A stretch of DNA of 64,000 nucleotides from Candidatus Terasakiella magnetica (GTDB lineage: Bacteria > Pseudomonadota > Alphaproteobacteria > Rhodospirillales > Terasakiellaceae). The notes below the pieces were generated by a model. The model saw only the letters and a program-made list of their open reading frames with translations, searched no databases and was not told where the DNA came from. Where the stretch lies: positions 62,001 to 126,000 of the forward strand of contig NZ_FLYE01000001.1 in assembly GCF_900093605.1 (NCBI RefSeq), in the 5' to 3' direction. Positions 25,171-34,800 of this stretch are shown here, piece by piece. Numbering within the stretch: position 1 is the stretch's first letter; each line of letters begins with the position of its first letter. The position numbers and the translations under genes were made by a program.

Positions 25171-27522
25171 TTAGAATGTACCAAAACCACCAAGGTTTTT
25201 AAGCTCAAAGCGTAAGGTGACTGTGTCAGTCGGACCGATGTCCCGGTCATCAGAGAAGTTACGGCGGAAATCAAAATAAATATTTGTACATTCGTCAGCG
25301 TAACCAAAACGCCCACCGTAGTTAACGCTACCTTCTGGGTTACTCATGCGATAACGCCCATCAATAGAAGAATAGTAGTGTTTGGAAATCTTATTGTGCA
25401 GTTTGGCGGTGATCTCTTCACGCGTTGCATATTCAGAAGATTGACCTGTTCCTTCAATAAAGAGGTGGTTAAGTGAAAAGCGTGATGATTTTGGACCGAG
25501 GGAAAGCTGTGTCTCACTTCGGTTTAGGGTCATGTCATTCTTATCGAGGCGATAACGATAAAGTACTGATAGGAAGTTTGATGGGCTAACAGCGACGCGC
25601 CCAACTACATCAGAAACATTATCTTTATGGCCTGAGTTTGTGTCGTATGTATTATCATCACGTAGTCGATAACTCTGCCCAATGAACATCTGGCTGTAGC
25701 CACCGTCTTGGCCAAAAATACCCCAGTTGAAGCCAAAATCGATGCGCTGACCGCCATCTATTTTATCTAAACCTGTAAAACGATTGGTTTTAAAGAGGTT
25801 GGTATCATCAAATTCAAAGTCCTGGCTATCTTCATTGGGGATTTTATGGTTGTCTCCAACGTTTGGTGATGCTTTGAACTTTACAATAGGTTCGAAAATT
25901 TCATTGGCTTTACCATTCATCTGTGAGCGACTTAGCGGTTTCTTCCACTCAAGGCTTACACTAGGAACAATACGTGCTTGTGCACCGCTATAGGGAGTGG
26001 TGAGATAGCTGTTATCAAGTTCTGAAACATAATATGCTGCAGAGCTTAGATTGGCATCCAGCGTGATCAAATCCCCTGTATCAGATGTATAAGGAATTAC
26101 CCAAGAGGCATCGCCAGATAGGCGCGATGTACGGGTGTCATTCTTTCGATTGATACCATAGAAATTACCGTCAAGTTTCCAAAAGGCACCTGTGGATTGA
26201 GGGTCACTTACATGGCTAAAGGCATATTCGATTTTACCGTCTTGCAGGTCTTCATCGGTAATATCGCGCTGTTCTTGGTACGTTTTAAAATGAGCAGTCA
26301 TATAGTTACGTTTGCGAAAGCCCTCAATAAAACCTTCAGAAACAAGGTGTGCGTTATCAGAGCGGTTGGTTACCCCATAGCGCCTGATATAGGTCTCGTC
26401 AGTTGCATGGTTAAGGTTGAAACCCCAACGCCATGTTTTGTTGATATCGAATAAACCTTCGCTATCAATATGACCGCGAAACTCTTCTGTATTCGTTTCT
26501 GTTGAACCTACACCACCATCAGCATATGTCAGGCTGCCAGCAAGGCGCATTTCACCTTTGTTTAAGATTTGGCGATATTCAGCCGAAACATGTGGCTGCT
26601 CGATATTATAGTAATATGTCGGCTCTATTGTCAGGTCTTTTGAAGGCGAAATATTCCAGAAAAAAGGTGCCGAAATAAAGCCATCAAGCGATCCGCGTGC
26701 ACCAAAGCTTGGTGTTAAAAAACCAGTTTCGCGTTTGCGTGAAGGATCAGGGTGCGAGAAATACGGAAAATATAAAATAGGAACATCATAGAGTTCAAAG
26801 AACACATCTGAATATTCAATACGTTTTTGTAAACTATCATGGGTCACTTCATTGGCTGATAGCTTCCAAACAAGGGGACGTTCAGGGTTGTCCTGGCACT
26901 TTTGACAAGGTGAATATTCAGCATCCTTGGCAATGGTAAAGCGTCCTTCTTTGCGCTGTGCAGAATTTGCAACAAGATGCGAGTTGTCAGCAAGGCTCAT
27001 CACCAGTTTTTTGGCAATACCGTTTTTTAGGTCTGATGTTACTTCAAGGAATTCACTAAAAAGCACATCCCCTGTTGGCTCGATAATTTGCACATTACCA
27101 GAGGCCGTAACTAAATCTTTGTTTTGATTATAGGAAACCGTATCTGCAATGAGAATGCGATCGCCATGAATGATTTCAACATTACCCCGTGCTGTAATAA
27201 CACCGAGTTCTTTGTGAAAACCAACTTCTTCAGCTGAAAAACCTCTTCCACCAGTCGGCTGCGTGTTTTTTATTTGTGTGTTGGAAGGTGAGGCTGAATG
27301 TTGTGTCGCTAAAACAGATTGAGGTGTACTGAATTGTGGCTGGAACTGTGGTTGTGTAGGCTGAGATAGCCGTGGCTGAAAGGGCGCACGTGTATCTAAG
27401 ACACCCATGATGGACAATTGCGCATGGCTGCTTAGTGGCATAAATGATGCCAATGCAGTGCAGGCTGCAATCAAAGTTTTATAAGACCGTTTCCGGTTCT
27501 TTTTCATGGTTTTGTCCAACAT
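25171..27522 (-). CDS. lptD: LPS-assembly outer-membrane protein LptD
   Basis: About 783 residues. A signal sequence (LIAACTALASFMPLSSHAQ) is followed by a Gln/Pro/Ser-rich linker, a periplasmic OstA/LptA-like jelly roll (about 95-230: GVITARGNVEIIHGDRILIADTVSYNQ) and the C-terminal barrel (FPYFSHPDPSRKRETGFLTPSFG to LRFELKNLGGFGTF). LptD with LptE inserts LPS into the outer leaflet. A CQKC pair and few other cysteines are visible. surA, pdxA and ksgA, the usual neighbours, are not here. The start is uncertain: ATG at 27522 or 27507 both give a good signal peptide. Confidence 0.9.
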   Translation of the reverse strand: MLDKTMKKNRKRSYKTLIAACTALASFMPLSSHAQLSIMGVLDTRAPFQPRLSQPTQPQFQPQFSTPQSVLATQHSASPSNTQIKNTQPTGGRGFSAEEVGFHKELGVITARGNVEIIHGDRILIADTVSYNQNKDLVTASGNVQIIEPTGDVLFSEFLEVTSDLKNGIAKKLVMSLADNSHLVANSAQRKEGRFTIAKDAEYSPCQKCQDNPERPLVWKLSANEVTHDSLQKRIEYSDVFFELYDVPILYFPYFSHPDPSRKRETGFLTPSFGARGSLDGFISAPFFWNISPSKDLTIEPTYYYNIEQPHVSAEYRQILNKGEMRLAGSLTYADGGVGSTETNTEEFRGHIDSEGLFDINKTWRWGFNLNHATDETYIRRYGVTNRSDNAHLVSEGFIEGFRKRNYMTAHFKTYQEQRDITDEDLQDGKIEYAFSHVSDPQSTGAFWKLDGNFYGINRKNDTRTSRLSGDASWVIPYTSDTGDLITLDANLSSAAYYVSELDNSYLTTPYSGAQARIVPSVSLEWKKPLSRSQMNGKANEIFEPIVKFKASPNVGDNHKIPNEDSQDFEFDDTNLFKTNRFTGLDKIDGGQRIDFGFNWGIFGQDGGYSQMFIGQSYRLRDDNTYDTNSGHKDNVSDVVGRVAVSPSNFLSVLYRYRLDKNDMTLNRSETQLSLGPKSSRFSLNHLFIEGTGQSSEYATREEITAKLHNKISKHYYSSIDGRYRMSNPEGSVNYGGRFGYADECTNIYFDFRRNFSDDRDIGPTDTVTLRFELKNLGGFGTF

Positions 27523-27777
27523 AGCTATGGTCTCGGCTAAGCAAAAATAAGGCGACGCGGATAGTAGGGAAAATGTACAGTCCACGCAAGTATCAACCAT
27601 CATGTCAGATGAGGTCTTTCTTTTTCGTTAACCTGAAAGTTTTTATTAAACGGGCAATAGGATGCGTTTTTTTTACCCATCTTAATAATTTGTTTGTCAT
27701 TTCTTATATAGATTAGAGAGTATTTTTGCGCTTAGTGCATGCTCATGTTTTTGCTTATGGGGATATTCATAGGTAAA

Positions 27778-27799
27778 AATAGATAAAATTTTATCTATT
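27778..27799. promoter_or_regulatory. 22-bp perfect palindrome upstream of the type I secretion operon
   Basis: AATAGATAAAA meets TTTTATCTATT with no spacer, 75 bp before the first ABC gene in the 270-bp gap that also holds the lptD promoter. A dimeric regulator site is the likely reading, since no T run or RNA loop fits a terminator. The remaining gap is AT-rich without genes. Confidence 0.5.
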
Positions 27800-27873
27800 C
27801 GTTTGCTTGCATGTGTCGGTTGCACTAATAACGTTGGATGATTGTTATATATTAAGCTAGGTTTGATAAACAG

Positions 27874-29997
27874 ATGGCAGAAAAAGGAAAGGAAGAGAAA
27901 GTTGATTGGCTTGCCCGTTTGGGTAAGCAGTCTAAAACTTCTTTTGGAATGTTCGACATTCTATTAGCCTCCTTTTTCATTAATGTTCTATCTCTAGTTA
28001 TGCCATTGGCGCTTTTGCAGATTTATGATCGCATTCTCCCCAATAACTCAATGAACACCATGGCAATGCTTGTTGCTGGTATTGCAGCAGCTCTTTTATG
28101 CGAGTCTATCTTGCGAATTGGGCGGACTTATTTAAGTGGTTGGGTCGGTGCCCGGTTTGAGCATATGGCTGGTTGTGCTGCAATTGAACGTATTTTATCA
28201 ACAAGTGTGAATGAGTTTGAAAAAGATGGCTCAGGTGTTCATCTCGAACGTATTTCTTCATTGGGCACCTTAAAAGAGTTCTATGCGGGCCAAGCCTTAA
28301 TGACACTGTTTGATCTGCCGTTTGCCTTTATCTTTTTGGCTTTGATCAGTTATCTTGCAGGTAGTCTTGTTATCGTTCCGATCATTTTGATTGCAGCCTT
28401 CGCTTTTAATGCATGGCGCATCGGTGGTGTCCTAAGGGCTGCTTTATCTGAGCGTATGGTCGCTGATGAGCGGCGCTTCAACTTTATTATTGAAGTTCTA
28501 AGCGGTATTCACACACTTAAGTCCATGGCAATGGAAACACAGATGCTGCGTCGTTATGAGCGTTTGCAAGAATCATGTGCCAGGACGGATTACGATGTAA
28601 CGCGACATAGTTCAGCTGCCATGAACCTTGGCGCGCTCTATTCCCAAGTCACCATGTTTGCTGTTGTTGGTTTTGGTAGCACCTTTGTGATTGATGCTCA
28701 ACTTACTGTGGGGGGACTTGCAGCCTGTACAATGCTTTCTGGTCGGGCCATGCAACCGCTGCAACGTGCTGTAGGTATTTGGGCACGCTTCCAATCCATC
28801 CAATTGGCACGTGGCAAGATGGAAGAGATTTTCGAGATGAAGCCGGAGACAGAAGGTGTCTTTCCGGTTATTGATGCGAGCTATCGCGGCGAAATTGAAC
28901 TCAGAAATGTTGGTCTGCGTTTTGAAGAAGATAAACCCGCGTTATTTTCTAATGTTAATTTGAAGGTAGAGCCGGGTCAGATTATTGGGATTTCAGGCGG
29001 TAATGCCAGTGGTAAAAGTTCATTGCTTTATGTAATGATGGGGGCAATGCGCACGTCAGAAGGGCAAGTATTGATTGATGGTCAGGATATTAATGAGCTT
29101 GAACCAACAAGTGTTCGTCGTAAAATTGCGTATTTGCCTCAGCATGGTGTTCTCTTTAACGGAACGATCCTTGAAAACCTGACCATGTTCAAGCCGGAAC
29201 TTGAAGAAAAAGCCCTTCGTATCGCCCGCTTGTTAGGCCTAGATGATGTTGTGGCAAGAATGCCACTGGGCTATGATACAACGGTTGGTAATGGTGCTTA
29301 TGATTCTTTGCCTCGTGGTATTAAGCAGCGCGTTGCCATTGCACGTGCCTTAATGACAGACCCGGTTGTTTTGTTATTTGATGAAGCAAATGCTGCCATG
29401 GATAGTGCGGGTGATAAGGTACTTACTGAGTTTTTGGAACAGGCGCGGGGAAACCGCACACTTATCCTTGTATCACACCGCCCGTCTTTGTTACGCATGG
29501 CTGATGAAGTTTATGACCTTCAAGATGGTAGTTTTAATAAGCGCGATGCAGATGATTTTGCCTTTAAGCCACCAGCACCTGCCCAACCTGCTAAACCAGA
29601 AGAAATTGCACCCGCACCACAGCCTGTGGCACAGAAAAAAACAGCAGCACCGCAGCCACCTAAAGAAGCTAAGCCTGAAGCAGGCGTAAAAGACGTCCAG
29701 CCACAGCAATCAAAACCGGTACAAACGCAAAAACTTGTTAGGCAAATACAGAAAAAAGCAACAGTTCAACCTAAGCCACAAGCTGTTTTGAAACCGAAAA
29801 CTGTTGAGCGTGGTGAGAAGTCTGAGAAAGTTTTGACAAAGGAAGAGGGAAGTAACAAAAAAACACCTCATTCCAAGGTTACTGTGATTCCACCAAAGGA
29901 TCATAGCCTTGACCCGCAAGAAGCACCAAAATTCATTTTGAAAAAACGTAATTCGAAAAAACGTAAAAAGAAAGTAACGGATTTGATCGATGGCTGA
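27874..29997 (+). CDS. Type I secretion ABC transporter subunit with long C-terminal tail
   Basis: A 707-residue exporter half: six-helix membrane domain (about 25-320) and ATPase (about 335-560). Walker A is GGNASGKSS (374-382), Walker B VVLLFDEAN (near 500), H-loop LVSHRP. The signature is GAYDSLPRGIKQR and not LSGGQ, so it is degenerate. There is no C39 peptidase-like N-terminus. Residues about 565-707 are a Pro/Ala/Gln/Lys-rich tail ending in a basic stretch (KKRNSKKRKKK), unusual for such exporters. Overlaps the second ABC gene by 8 bp, so a hetero-oligomer is likely. Confidence 0.85.
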   Translation: MAEKGKEEKVDWLARLGKQSKTSFGMFDILLASFFINVLSLVMPLALLQIYDRILPNNSMNTMAMLVAGIAAALLCESILRIGRTYLSGWVGARFEHMAGCAAIERILSTSVNEFEKDGSGVHLERISSLGTLKEFYAGQALMTLFDLPFAFIFLALISYLAGSLVIVPIILIAAFAFNAWRIGGVLRAALSERMVADERRFNFIIEVLSGIHTLKSMAMETQMLRRYERLQESCARTDYDVTRHSSAAMNLGALYSQVTMFAVVGFGSTFVIDAQLTVGGLAACTMLSGRAMQPLQRAVGIWARFQSIQLARGKMEEIFEMKPETEGVFPVIDASYRGEIELRNVGLRFEEDKPALFSNVNLKVEPGQIIGISGGNASGKSSLLYVMMGAMRTSEGQVLIDGQDINELEPTSVRRKIAYLPQHGVLFNGTILENLTMFKPELEEKALRIARLLGLDDVVARMPLGYDTTVGNGAYDSLPRGIKQRVAIARALMTDPVVLLFDEANAAMDSAGDKVLTEFLEQARGNRTLILVSHRPSLLRMADEVYDLQDGSFNKRDADDFAFKPPAPAQPAKPEEIAPAPQPVAQKKTAAPQPPKEAKPEAGVKDVQPQQSKPVQTQKLVRQIQKKATVQPKPQAVLKPKTVERGEKSEKVLTKEEGSNKKTPHSKVTVIPPKDHSLDPQEAPKFILKKRNSKKRKKKVTDLIDG

Positions 29998-32182
29998 AGC
30001 ATTGGGGAAAATAGAGGTAGCACAAGTTCCTGCTGAAAGTGCGGCGCTTTCTCCGATGGCTGAGTCCATTAAGAAATCGCCACTTTTGGCAAATTTGCGT
30101 GAAATTTCTGATTTTGCAGCCTGTCTTGAGATTTTACTTACATCACTAAACTGGCGTGGTCAGCAGCGTAATATTGCAGAAGCCATGCCTCACTTTGCGG
30201 ATGAACTCGATATTACAGGGTTTCGCAATGTTATGGCGAACTTGCAATATTCAAGTCGCCCAGAACGTATCCGGCTCGTTGATATTGATCCGCGCCTTAT
30301 GCCTTGCCTTTATGTGGCAGATAATATGCCGGCTTTTGTGCCACTCGCGCGTAGTGATTATGGATTGCGTATCTTTAATGGCGGCACAGGTGATTATGAG
30401 ACAATCACCGGTAAAGATATGACCATGAAGGGGACAGCCTATTTCTTCTCACCCGTTGATTTAGAAGAACAGAAAATTGTCCAAGCGAAAATCGGCTGGT
30501 TCTGGATGGTTATGGAGCGCTTTCGGGGCCTTGTGTATCAAATTCTGGGTTTAACATTATTGTTAAACCTTTTAGCACTTGCCACCCCACTTTTTGTGAT
30601 GGCGGTCTATGATAAGGTTGTTGCGACAGGCTCTATGACCACATTAGCCTATTTTGGTGTGGGGGTGACAATTGCCCTTGTCTGTGATTATGTCTTGCGA
30701 AGAATTCGAACGCGCATATTCGCATTTGTAGGGGCAAGGATTGATAATATTGTTGGCAATGAGGTCTTTAAACGGATCATGTTCTTGCCACCAGCCTTTA
30801 CAGAACGTGCAACAATTGGTGCACAAGTCGCGCGAATTAAAGACTTTGAATCTATTCGGGATTTTTTCACCGGGCCTATGGCTGTGGTGTTATTTGAAGT
30901 TCCGTTTGCCTTTATTTTTGTTATCGTAATTGCCATTCTTGGTGGCCCGGTTGCCTTTGTACCTATATTTATGTTGGTGCTCTATTGGCTTGTTGCCATG
31001 GCATTTGGGCCTTCAATCAGGACTGCAATTAGTGAGACTGCGCGTTATGGCTCGCAACGCCAAGAATTGATTATTGAGACAATTTCATCATTGCGCGCAA
31101 TTAAATACAGCAATTCAGAAGAAACATGGTTGGGGCGCTATCGTGAGCTTTCTGCCAAATCATCATTGGCAAGTTTTAAGTCTGCACAGGTAACAAACTA
31201 CCTGACAACTGTTTCTCATGTTTTGATGATCGTTTCAGGTGTTGCCACAATTGCCCTTGGTGTTTTCCGTGTAAACGATGGGGTGATGACCATTGGTGGG
31301 CTTGTGGCTTCTATGATCTTGGTCTGGCGTGTTCTTGGGCCATTGCAATCTGGTTTTGTAACCTTGACCCGTGTGGAACAAGTTCGTTCATCAATTTCAC
31401 AGATTAACAACCTGATGAATATTAATTCAGAACATAAAGATGACGTGGTGAATTCTAACCGTAAAGTTGATGGATATATCTCTTTTGGTCGCGTTTCCCT
31501 GCGATATTCACCTGAGGCTGACCCCGCCTTGGTTGGGGTGAATTTTGATGTCCAACCCGGTGAAGTTTTGGCCCTTGTTGGGGGTAACGGGTGTGGCAAA
31601 TCAACTGTTTTGAAACTGCTTTTAGGTATGTATATCCCACAAGCAGGAAGTATTCGCCTTGATCAAACTGATATTCGCCAGCTTGACCCACTTGAATTGC
31701 GCCAGATGATTGGTTATGCACCGCAAACAACACAGTATTTTTATGGCACAATTTCGCAAAATTTACGCCTTGCAAATCCGGCTGCAACGGATGAAGACAT
31801 CGCCCATGCCTGTGAGATGGCAAATGTTCTAAAAGATATTGAAGATCTGCCAAAAGGGTTTTGGACCCGCATTGGTGAGGGAACGGGTGGACAATTGCCA
31901 ACCAGTTTCCAACAGCGTTTAAACTTGGCACGTTGCTTTATTAAAAAGCCAAAAATCATGCTTTTTGATGAGCCGGGCAACGGTCTTGATTTTGATGATG
32001 ATCAGGCCTTTATGAAATCAGTTGAAAACCTTAAAAAAGAAGGTGTCGTCAGCTTTATCGTGACCCACCGTCCAAGCCATCTTAAAATTACAGATAAGAT
32101 ACTTTGGCTGGAAAATGGTCATATGAAGATGTATGGTGCAACCGAAGAAGTAAAACCCCACTTACCGAAAGACTTCCTATGA
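29990..32182 (+). CDS. Type I secretion ABC transporter subunit with N-terminal C39-like region
   Basis: A 730-residue exporter. Residues about 30-165 form an N-terminal domain of the size and style of the inactive C39-like domain of HlyB/LapB exporters; catalytic residues of a peptidase are not visible. The membrane domain spans about 170-465. Walker A is GGNGCGKST (531-539), Walker B IMLFDEPGNGLD, H-loop VTHRPSH. The signature reads GGQLPTSFQQRLNLARC, keeping GGQ but in an altered context. It overlaps both neighbours. It probably exports RTX or adhesin-type substrates, none of which is in the window. Confidence 0.85.
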   Translation: MAEALGKIEVAQVPAESAALSPMAESIKKSPLLANLREISDFAACLEILLTSLNWRGQQRNIAEAMPHFADELDITGFRNVMANLQYSSRPERIRLVDIDPRLMPCLYVADNMPAFVPLARSDYGLRIFNGGTGDYETITGKDMTMKGTAYFFSPVDLEEQKIVQAKIGWFWMVMERFRGLVYQILGLTLLLNLLALATPLFVMAVYDKVVATGSMTTLAYFGVGVTIALVCDYVLRRIRTRIFAFVGARIDNIVGNEVFKRIMFLPPAFTERATIGAQVARIKDFESIRDFFTGPMAVVLFEVPFAFIFVIVIAILGGPVAFVPIFMLVLYWLVAMAFGPSIRTAISETARYGSQRQELIIETISSLRAIKYSNSEETWLGRYRELSAKSSLASFKSAQVTNYLTTVSHVLMIVSGVATIALGVFRVNDGVMTIGGLVASMILVWRVLGPLQSGFVTLTRVEQVRSSISQINNLMNINSEHKDDVVNSNRKVDGYISFGRVSLRYSPEADPALVGVNFDVQPGEVLALVGGNGCGKSTVLKLLLGMYIPQAGSIRLDQTDIRQLDPLELRQMIGYAPQTTQYFYGTISQNLRLANPAATDEDIAHACEMANVLKDIEDLPKGFWTRIGEGTGGQLPTSFQQRLNLARCFIKKPKIMLFDEPGNGLDFDDDQAFMKSVENLKKEGVVSFIVTHRPSHLKITDKILWLENGHMKMYGATEEVKPHLPKDFL

Positions 32183-33564
32183 GTGGAAAAGAGCTCACAA
32201 CAACGAAAAAAGACGATGAAGATGATCGTATTGTCCATCCGGTTACGTTTAAAATCGGATCACGACAAACGCGCTATCTCGCCCAATCTGTTGTTTTGGA
32301 AGAAGCCGGAACATCTTCATTAATCCGTGCTGGCATGATGACCGTCGGATTGGTTATTATTGCCTTTGTTGCGTGGTCCTATTTCACAGAAGTTGATGAA
32401 GTCTCCATTTCATTTGGGGAAGTTATTCCCTCAGGTCAAATCCAGACAGTTCAGCATTTAGAAGGCGGAATTGTCTCTGAAATTCTTGTCGATGAAGGGC
32501 AAATTGTTGAGGCTGATGATATTCTCATTCGCCTTGACCCTGCGGCTGCCTATTCAGAGCGTGCACAGATGAAAGCACGCCGTGCTTCCTTATTGTTAAA
32601 GGCTGAGCGCCTGCGTGCAGTAGGTCTTGATCGCCAACCTGATTTTTCGATTGTGGCAAAAGAATATGGTGACATGGTTAAAGACCAAGAAACTATTTAC
32701 CATGTGCAGACAGGCTCCCAAGATAGTAGCCGTCAGGTTCTTCTTAATCAGATTGAACAAACAAGTACCGAACTTGATGTGCTTGATGAGCAAGAATCAA
32801 CATTAAGACAGCATCTTAGCATTGTTGAAGACGAACTGAGAATGCGTGAAAAGCTTTATAAACAAGGACTTACTTCAAAAGTTGTTTATCTGGATTTAAA
32901 ACGCGAAGCTAACCAGTCACGCGGTGATGTGAATAAGGTGGTGCAAGAACGTTTAAAGGCGCTAGAGGCTCATGAAGAAGCCAAAAACCGTTTGGCACAG
33001 GATGTTGCCAAAGCAAAAGAAGAAGCTTTGCAAGAAATGGGCACGGTCACGTCAGAGCTCGCACAGGTGCGTGAAGCCATTGCAAAACTTGAAGACCGTG
33101 TTGAGCGTTTGGAAGTGCGCGCCCCGGTTAGAGGGATTATTAAAGGGCTTCAAGCCACCACAATTGGGGGGGTACTTGCACCAGGTGCGACAATCAGTGA
33201 GATTGTGCCACTTGATAAAGAATTGATTGTTGAAACGAAAATTACCACTCGTGATATTGGTCATATGCGTATCGGACAACCCGTTACGGTTAAAATCACC
33301 AGTTTTGATTTTGCCCGTTATGGCGGGATCACAGGGGAACTTTCAACTATTTCAGCGACAACCTTTATGAACGAGAAAGAAGAACCGTATTATAAGGGAC
33401 AGATCGTGCTTGATCGCTCTTACGTAGGCTATGATCCTGAAAGCAACCGTATCATGCCGGGTATGACGGTGCAGGCAGATGTCACAACAGGTAAAAAGAC
33501 ATTGCTGCAATATCTGCTCAAACCTGTTTATTCCTCTGTTTCAGAGGCATTTCGCGAAAGATAG
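32179..33564 (+). CDS. HlyD-family periplasmic adaptor of type I secretion
   Basis: A 461-residue membrane-fusion protein. One membrane helix (about 51-69) follows a 50-residue cytoplasmic N-terminus. Lipoyl halves are GQIQTVQHLEGGIVSEILVDEGQIVEADDILIRLD and VRAPVRGIIKG, around a long coiled coil (about 125-325). The C-terminal beta domain has GQPVTVKITSFDFARYGGI and VLDRSYVGYDPESNRIMPGMTVQADVTTGKKTLLQYLLKP. It links the ABC pair to a TolC-type channel encoded elsewhere. The ATG overlaps the stop of the upstream ABC gene (ATGA). The 3' end overlaps the Nudix gene by 37 bp. Confidence 0.92.
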   Translation: MSGKELTTTKKDDEDDRIVHPVTFKIGSRQTRYLAQSVVLEEAGTSSLIRAGMMTVGLVIIAFVAWSYFTEVDEVSISFGEVIPSGQIQTVQHLEGGIVSEILVDEGQIVEADDILIRLDPAAAYSERAQMKARRASLLLKAERLRAVGLDRQPDFSIVAKEYGDMVKDQETIYHVQTGSQDSSRQVLLNQIEQTSTELDVLDEQESTLRQHLSIVEDELRMREKLYKQGLTSKVVYLDLKREANQSRGDVNKVVQERLKALEAHEEAKNRLAQDVAKAKEEALQEMGTVTSELAQVREAIAKLEDRVERLEVRAPVRGIIKGLQATTIGGVLAPGATISEIVPLDKELIVETKITTRDIGHMRIGQPVTVKITSFDFARYGGITGELSTISATTFMNEKEEPYYKGQIVLDRSYVGYDPESNRIMPGMTVQADVTTGKKTLLQYLLKPVYSSVSEAFRER

Positions 33565-33971
33565 GATTGTGTGATGATGCGCAGTGTTTCATCGCGCAGG
33601 CCATAGTTTCCGATTTTTGTGAAGGGAACCCATTGGGCCGCGCTTGCATCATCCATGGCTTTAAGCGTACCACTTTTATACAGGCAAGAAACCTCAATCA
33701 GTGTATAATGGTATTCGATTTTATCGTTCTCATCTTTGTGGATAGAATCAACAATATCGATTAATCGGTGATCGGTGGTTTTGATATTGGTTTCTTCCAA
33801 GGCTTCGCGATAGGCGCCTTGAAAAATCGTTTCGCCAAGGTCTTGTGCCCCACCGGGCAGGCTCCATTGGCCCGCGTAAGGTGGCTTTGCACGTTTGATG
33901 AGCAGTATGTCGTCATCTTTGTGAATGACAATGCCAATACCAACCCAAGGGCGATCAGGATAAAGACGCAT
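33528..33971 (-). CDS. Nudix hydrolase
   Basis: A 147-residue pyrophosphohydrolase. The Nudix box is complete: Gly41 of LPGGAQDLGETIFQGAYREALEETN, i.e. GX5EX7REUXEE. The start VGIGIVIHKDDDILLIKR and the small size resemble housecleaning or ADP-ribose-type enzymes; the substrate is not evident. Converges on the HlyD gene with a 37-bp overlap of coding ends. Confidence 0.9.
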   Translation of the reverse strand: MRLYPDRPWVGIGIVIHKDDDILLIKRAKPPYAGQWSLPGGAQDLGETIFQGAYREALEETNIKTTDHRLIDIVDSIHKDENDKIEYHYTLIEVSCLYKSGTLKAMDDASAAQWVPFTKIGNYGLRDETLRIITQSYLSRNASETEE

Positions 33972-34090
33972 ATTAAGCCTTAAGCAAAATTGAAATAACT
34001 TTTTAACATTATGTCATTAGACTAGATTGCATTAAATATATAAATCAGTAGTATATTTATTGGAATAGACGCTCTTAAAGGATTTCCCAA

Positions 34091-34471
34091 ATGTCGGGTC
34101 AGGCTTCCAAACGATTTATTGAACGCAAGGTTTTTTACGCAGGTGATAGAATCTTTAAAGAAGGTGAACCTGGTGATCGTGCTTATATCGTTGAGCGTGG
34201 CATGGTAGAAATCTATAAGTTGATTGATGGCAAAGAAGTCGTTCTGGGGACCATTAATAAAGGTGGTATCTTTGGCGAGATGGCCTTAATTGATAATGCA
34301 CCGCGTATGGCCGCTGCGCGCTCTGTTCAGCAAACCACACTGGTTGTGGTGACGCGCGATACTTTTGTCTCAAAACTTTCTAAAGCTGATCCCTTTATGC
34401 GTGGCTTGGTTAATATTTTTGTAAAAAATATCCGCCGCATGGGCCAAGAGATCGTTAAGTTAAAAAGCTAA
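34091..34471 (+). CDS. Stand-alone cyclic nucleotide-binding domain protein
   Basis: A 126-residue protein that is only a cNMP-binding domain: FYAGDRIFKEGEPGDRAYIVERGMVEIYK is followed by the phosphate cassette FGEMALIDNAPRMAAARS. There is no DNA-binding or kinase domain, so it may act through a partner. Cyclase and Crp-type genes occur further on, but no direct link is shown. Converges on the next small gene with a 4-bp gap. Confidence 0.85.
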   Translation: MSGQASKRFIERKVFYAGDRIFKEGEPGDRAYIVERGMVEIYKLIDGKEVVLGTINKGGIFGEMALIDNAPRMAAARSVQQTTLVVVTRDTFVSKLSKADPFMRGLVNIFVKNIRRMGQEIVKLKS

Positions 34472-34475
34472 GCTT

Positions 34476-34718
34476 TTAGGCTTCTTCACTATCAATATAT
34501 TCGCCTTTTCCCACCAGCATATTGGCTTGATGTTTAACTGAGCCAAGAAATTGTTCATCTGATTGTGGGTAGACGTTAAAAATATATTCTTCAGCCGCTG
34601 CTTTTTGCACAGCGATTTTTTTTGCTTCTTCAATTGTTTCAGCTTCTACTTCCAAAATTGAGACGCCTTGTTCGGCTTTTTCAGTGGCATAGACGTATTG
34701 AATGACCCAATTTTTCAT
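34476..34718 (-). CDS. Small hypothetical protein, 80 residues
   Basis: An acidic protein with an alternating pattern (MKNWVIQYVYATEKAEQGVS, then EVEAETIEEAKKIAVQKAAA), suggesting a small alpha/beta ferredoxin-like fold. It has no signal peptide and no known family that I can name. It is packed end to end with the cNMP-binding gene and is divergent from the DUF502 gene. Codon use and compactness support it being real, but the ribosome site is weak. Confidence 0.55.
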   Translation of the reverse strand: MKNWVIQYVYATEKAEQGVSILEVEAETIEEAKKIAVQKAAAEEYIFNVYPQSDEQFLGSVKHQANMLVGKGEYIDSEEA

Positions 34719-34800
34719 AACAGTAACATTTCATTCTTTTTTCTTGAAGATATAGTATATAACATGTGCCTCACGCTACAAAAAATAGGAACGTTTGTCT

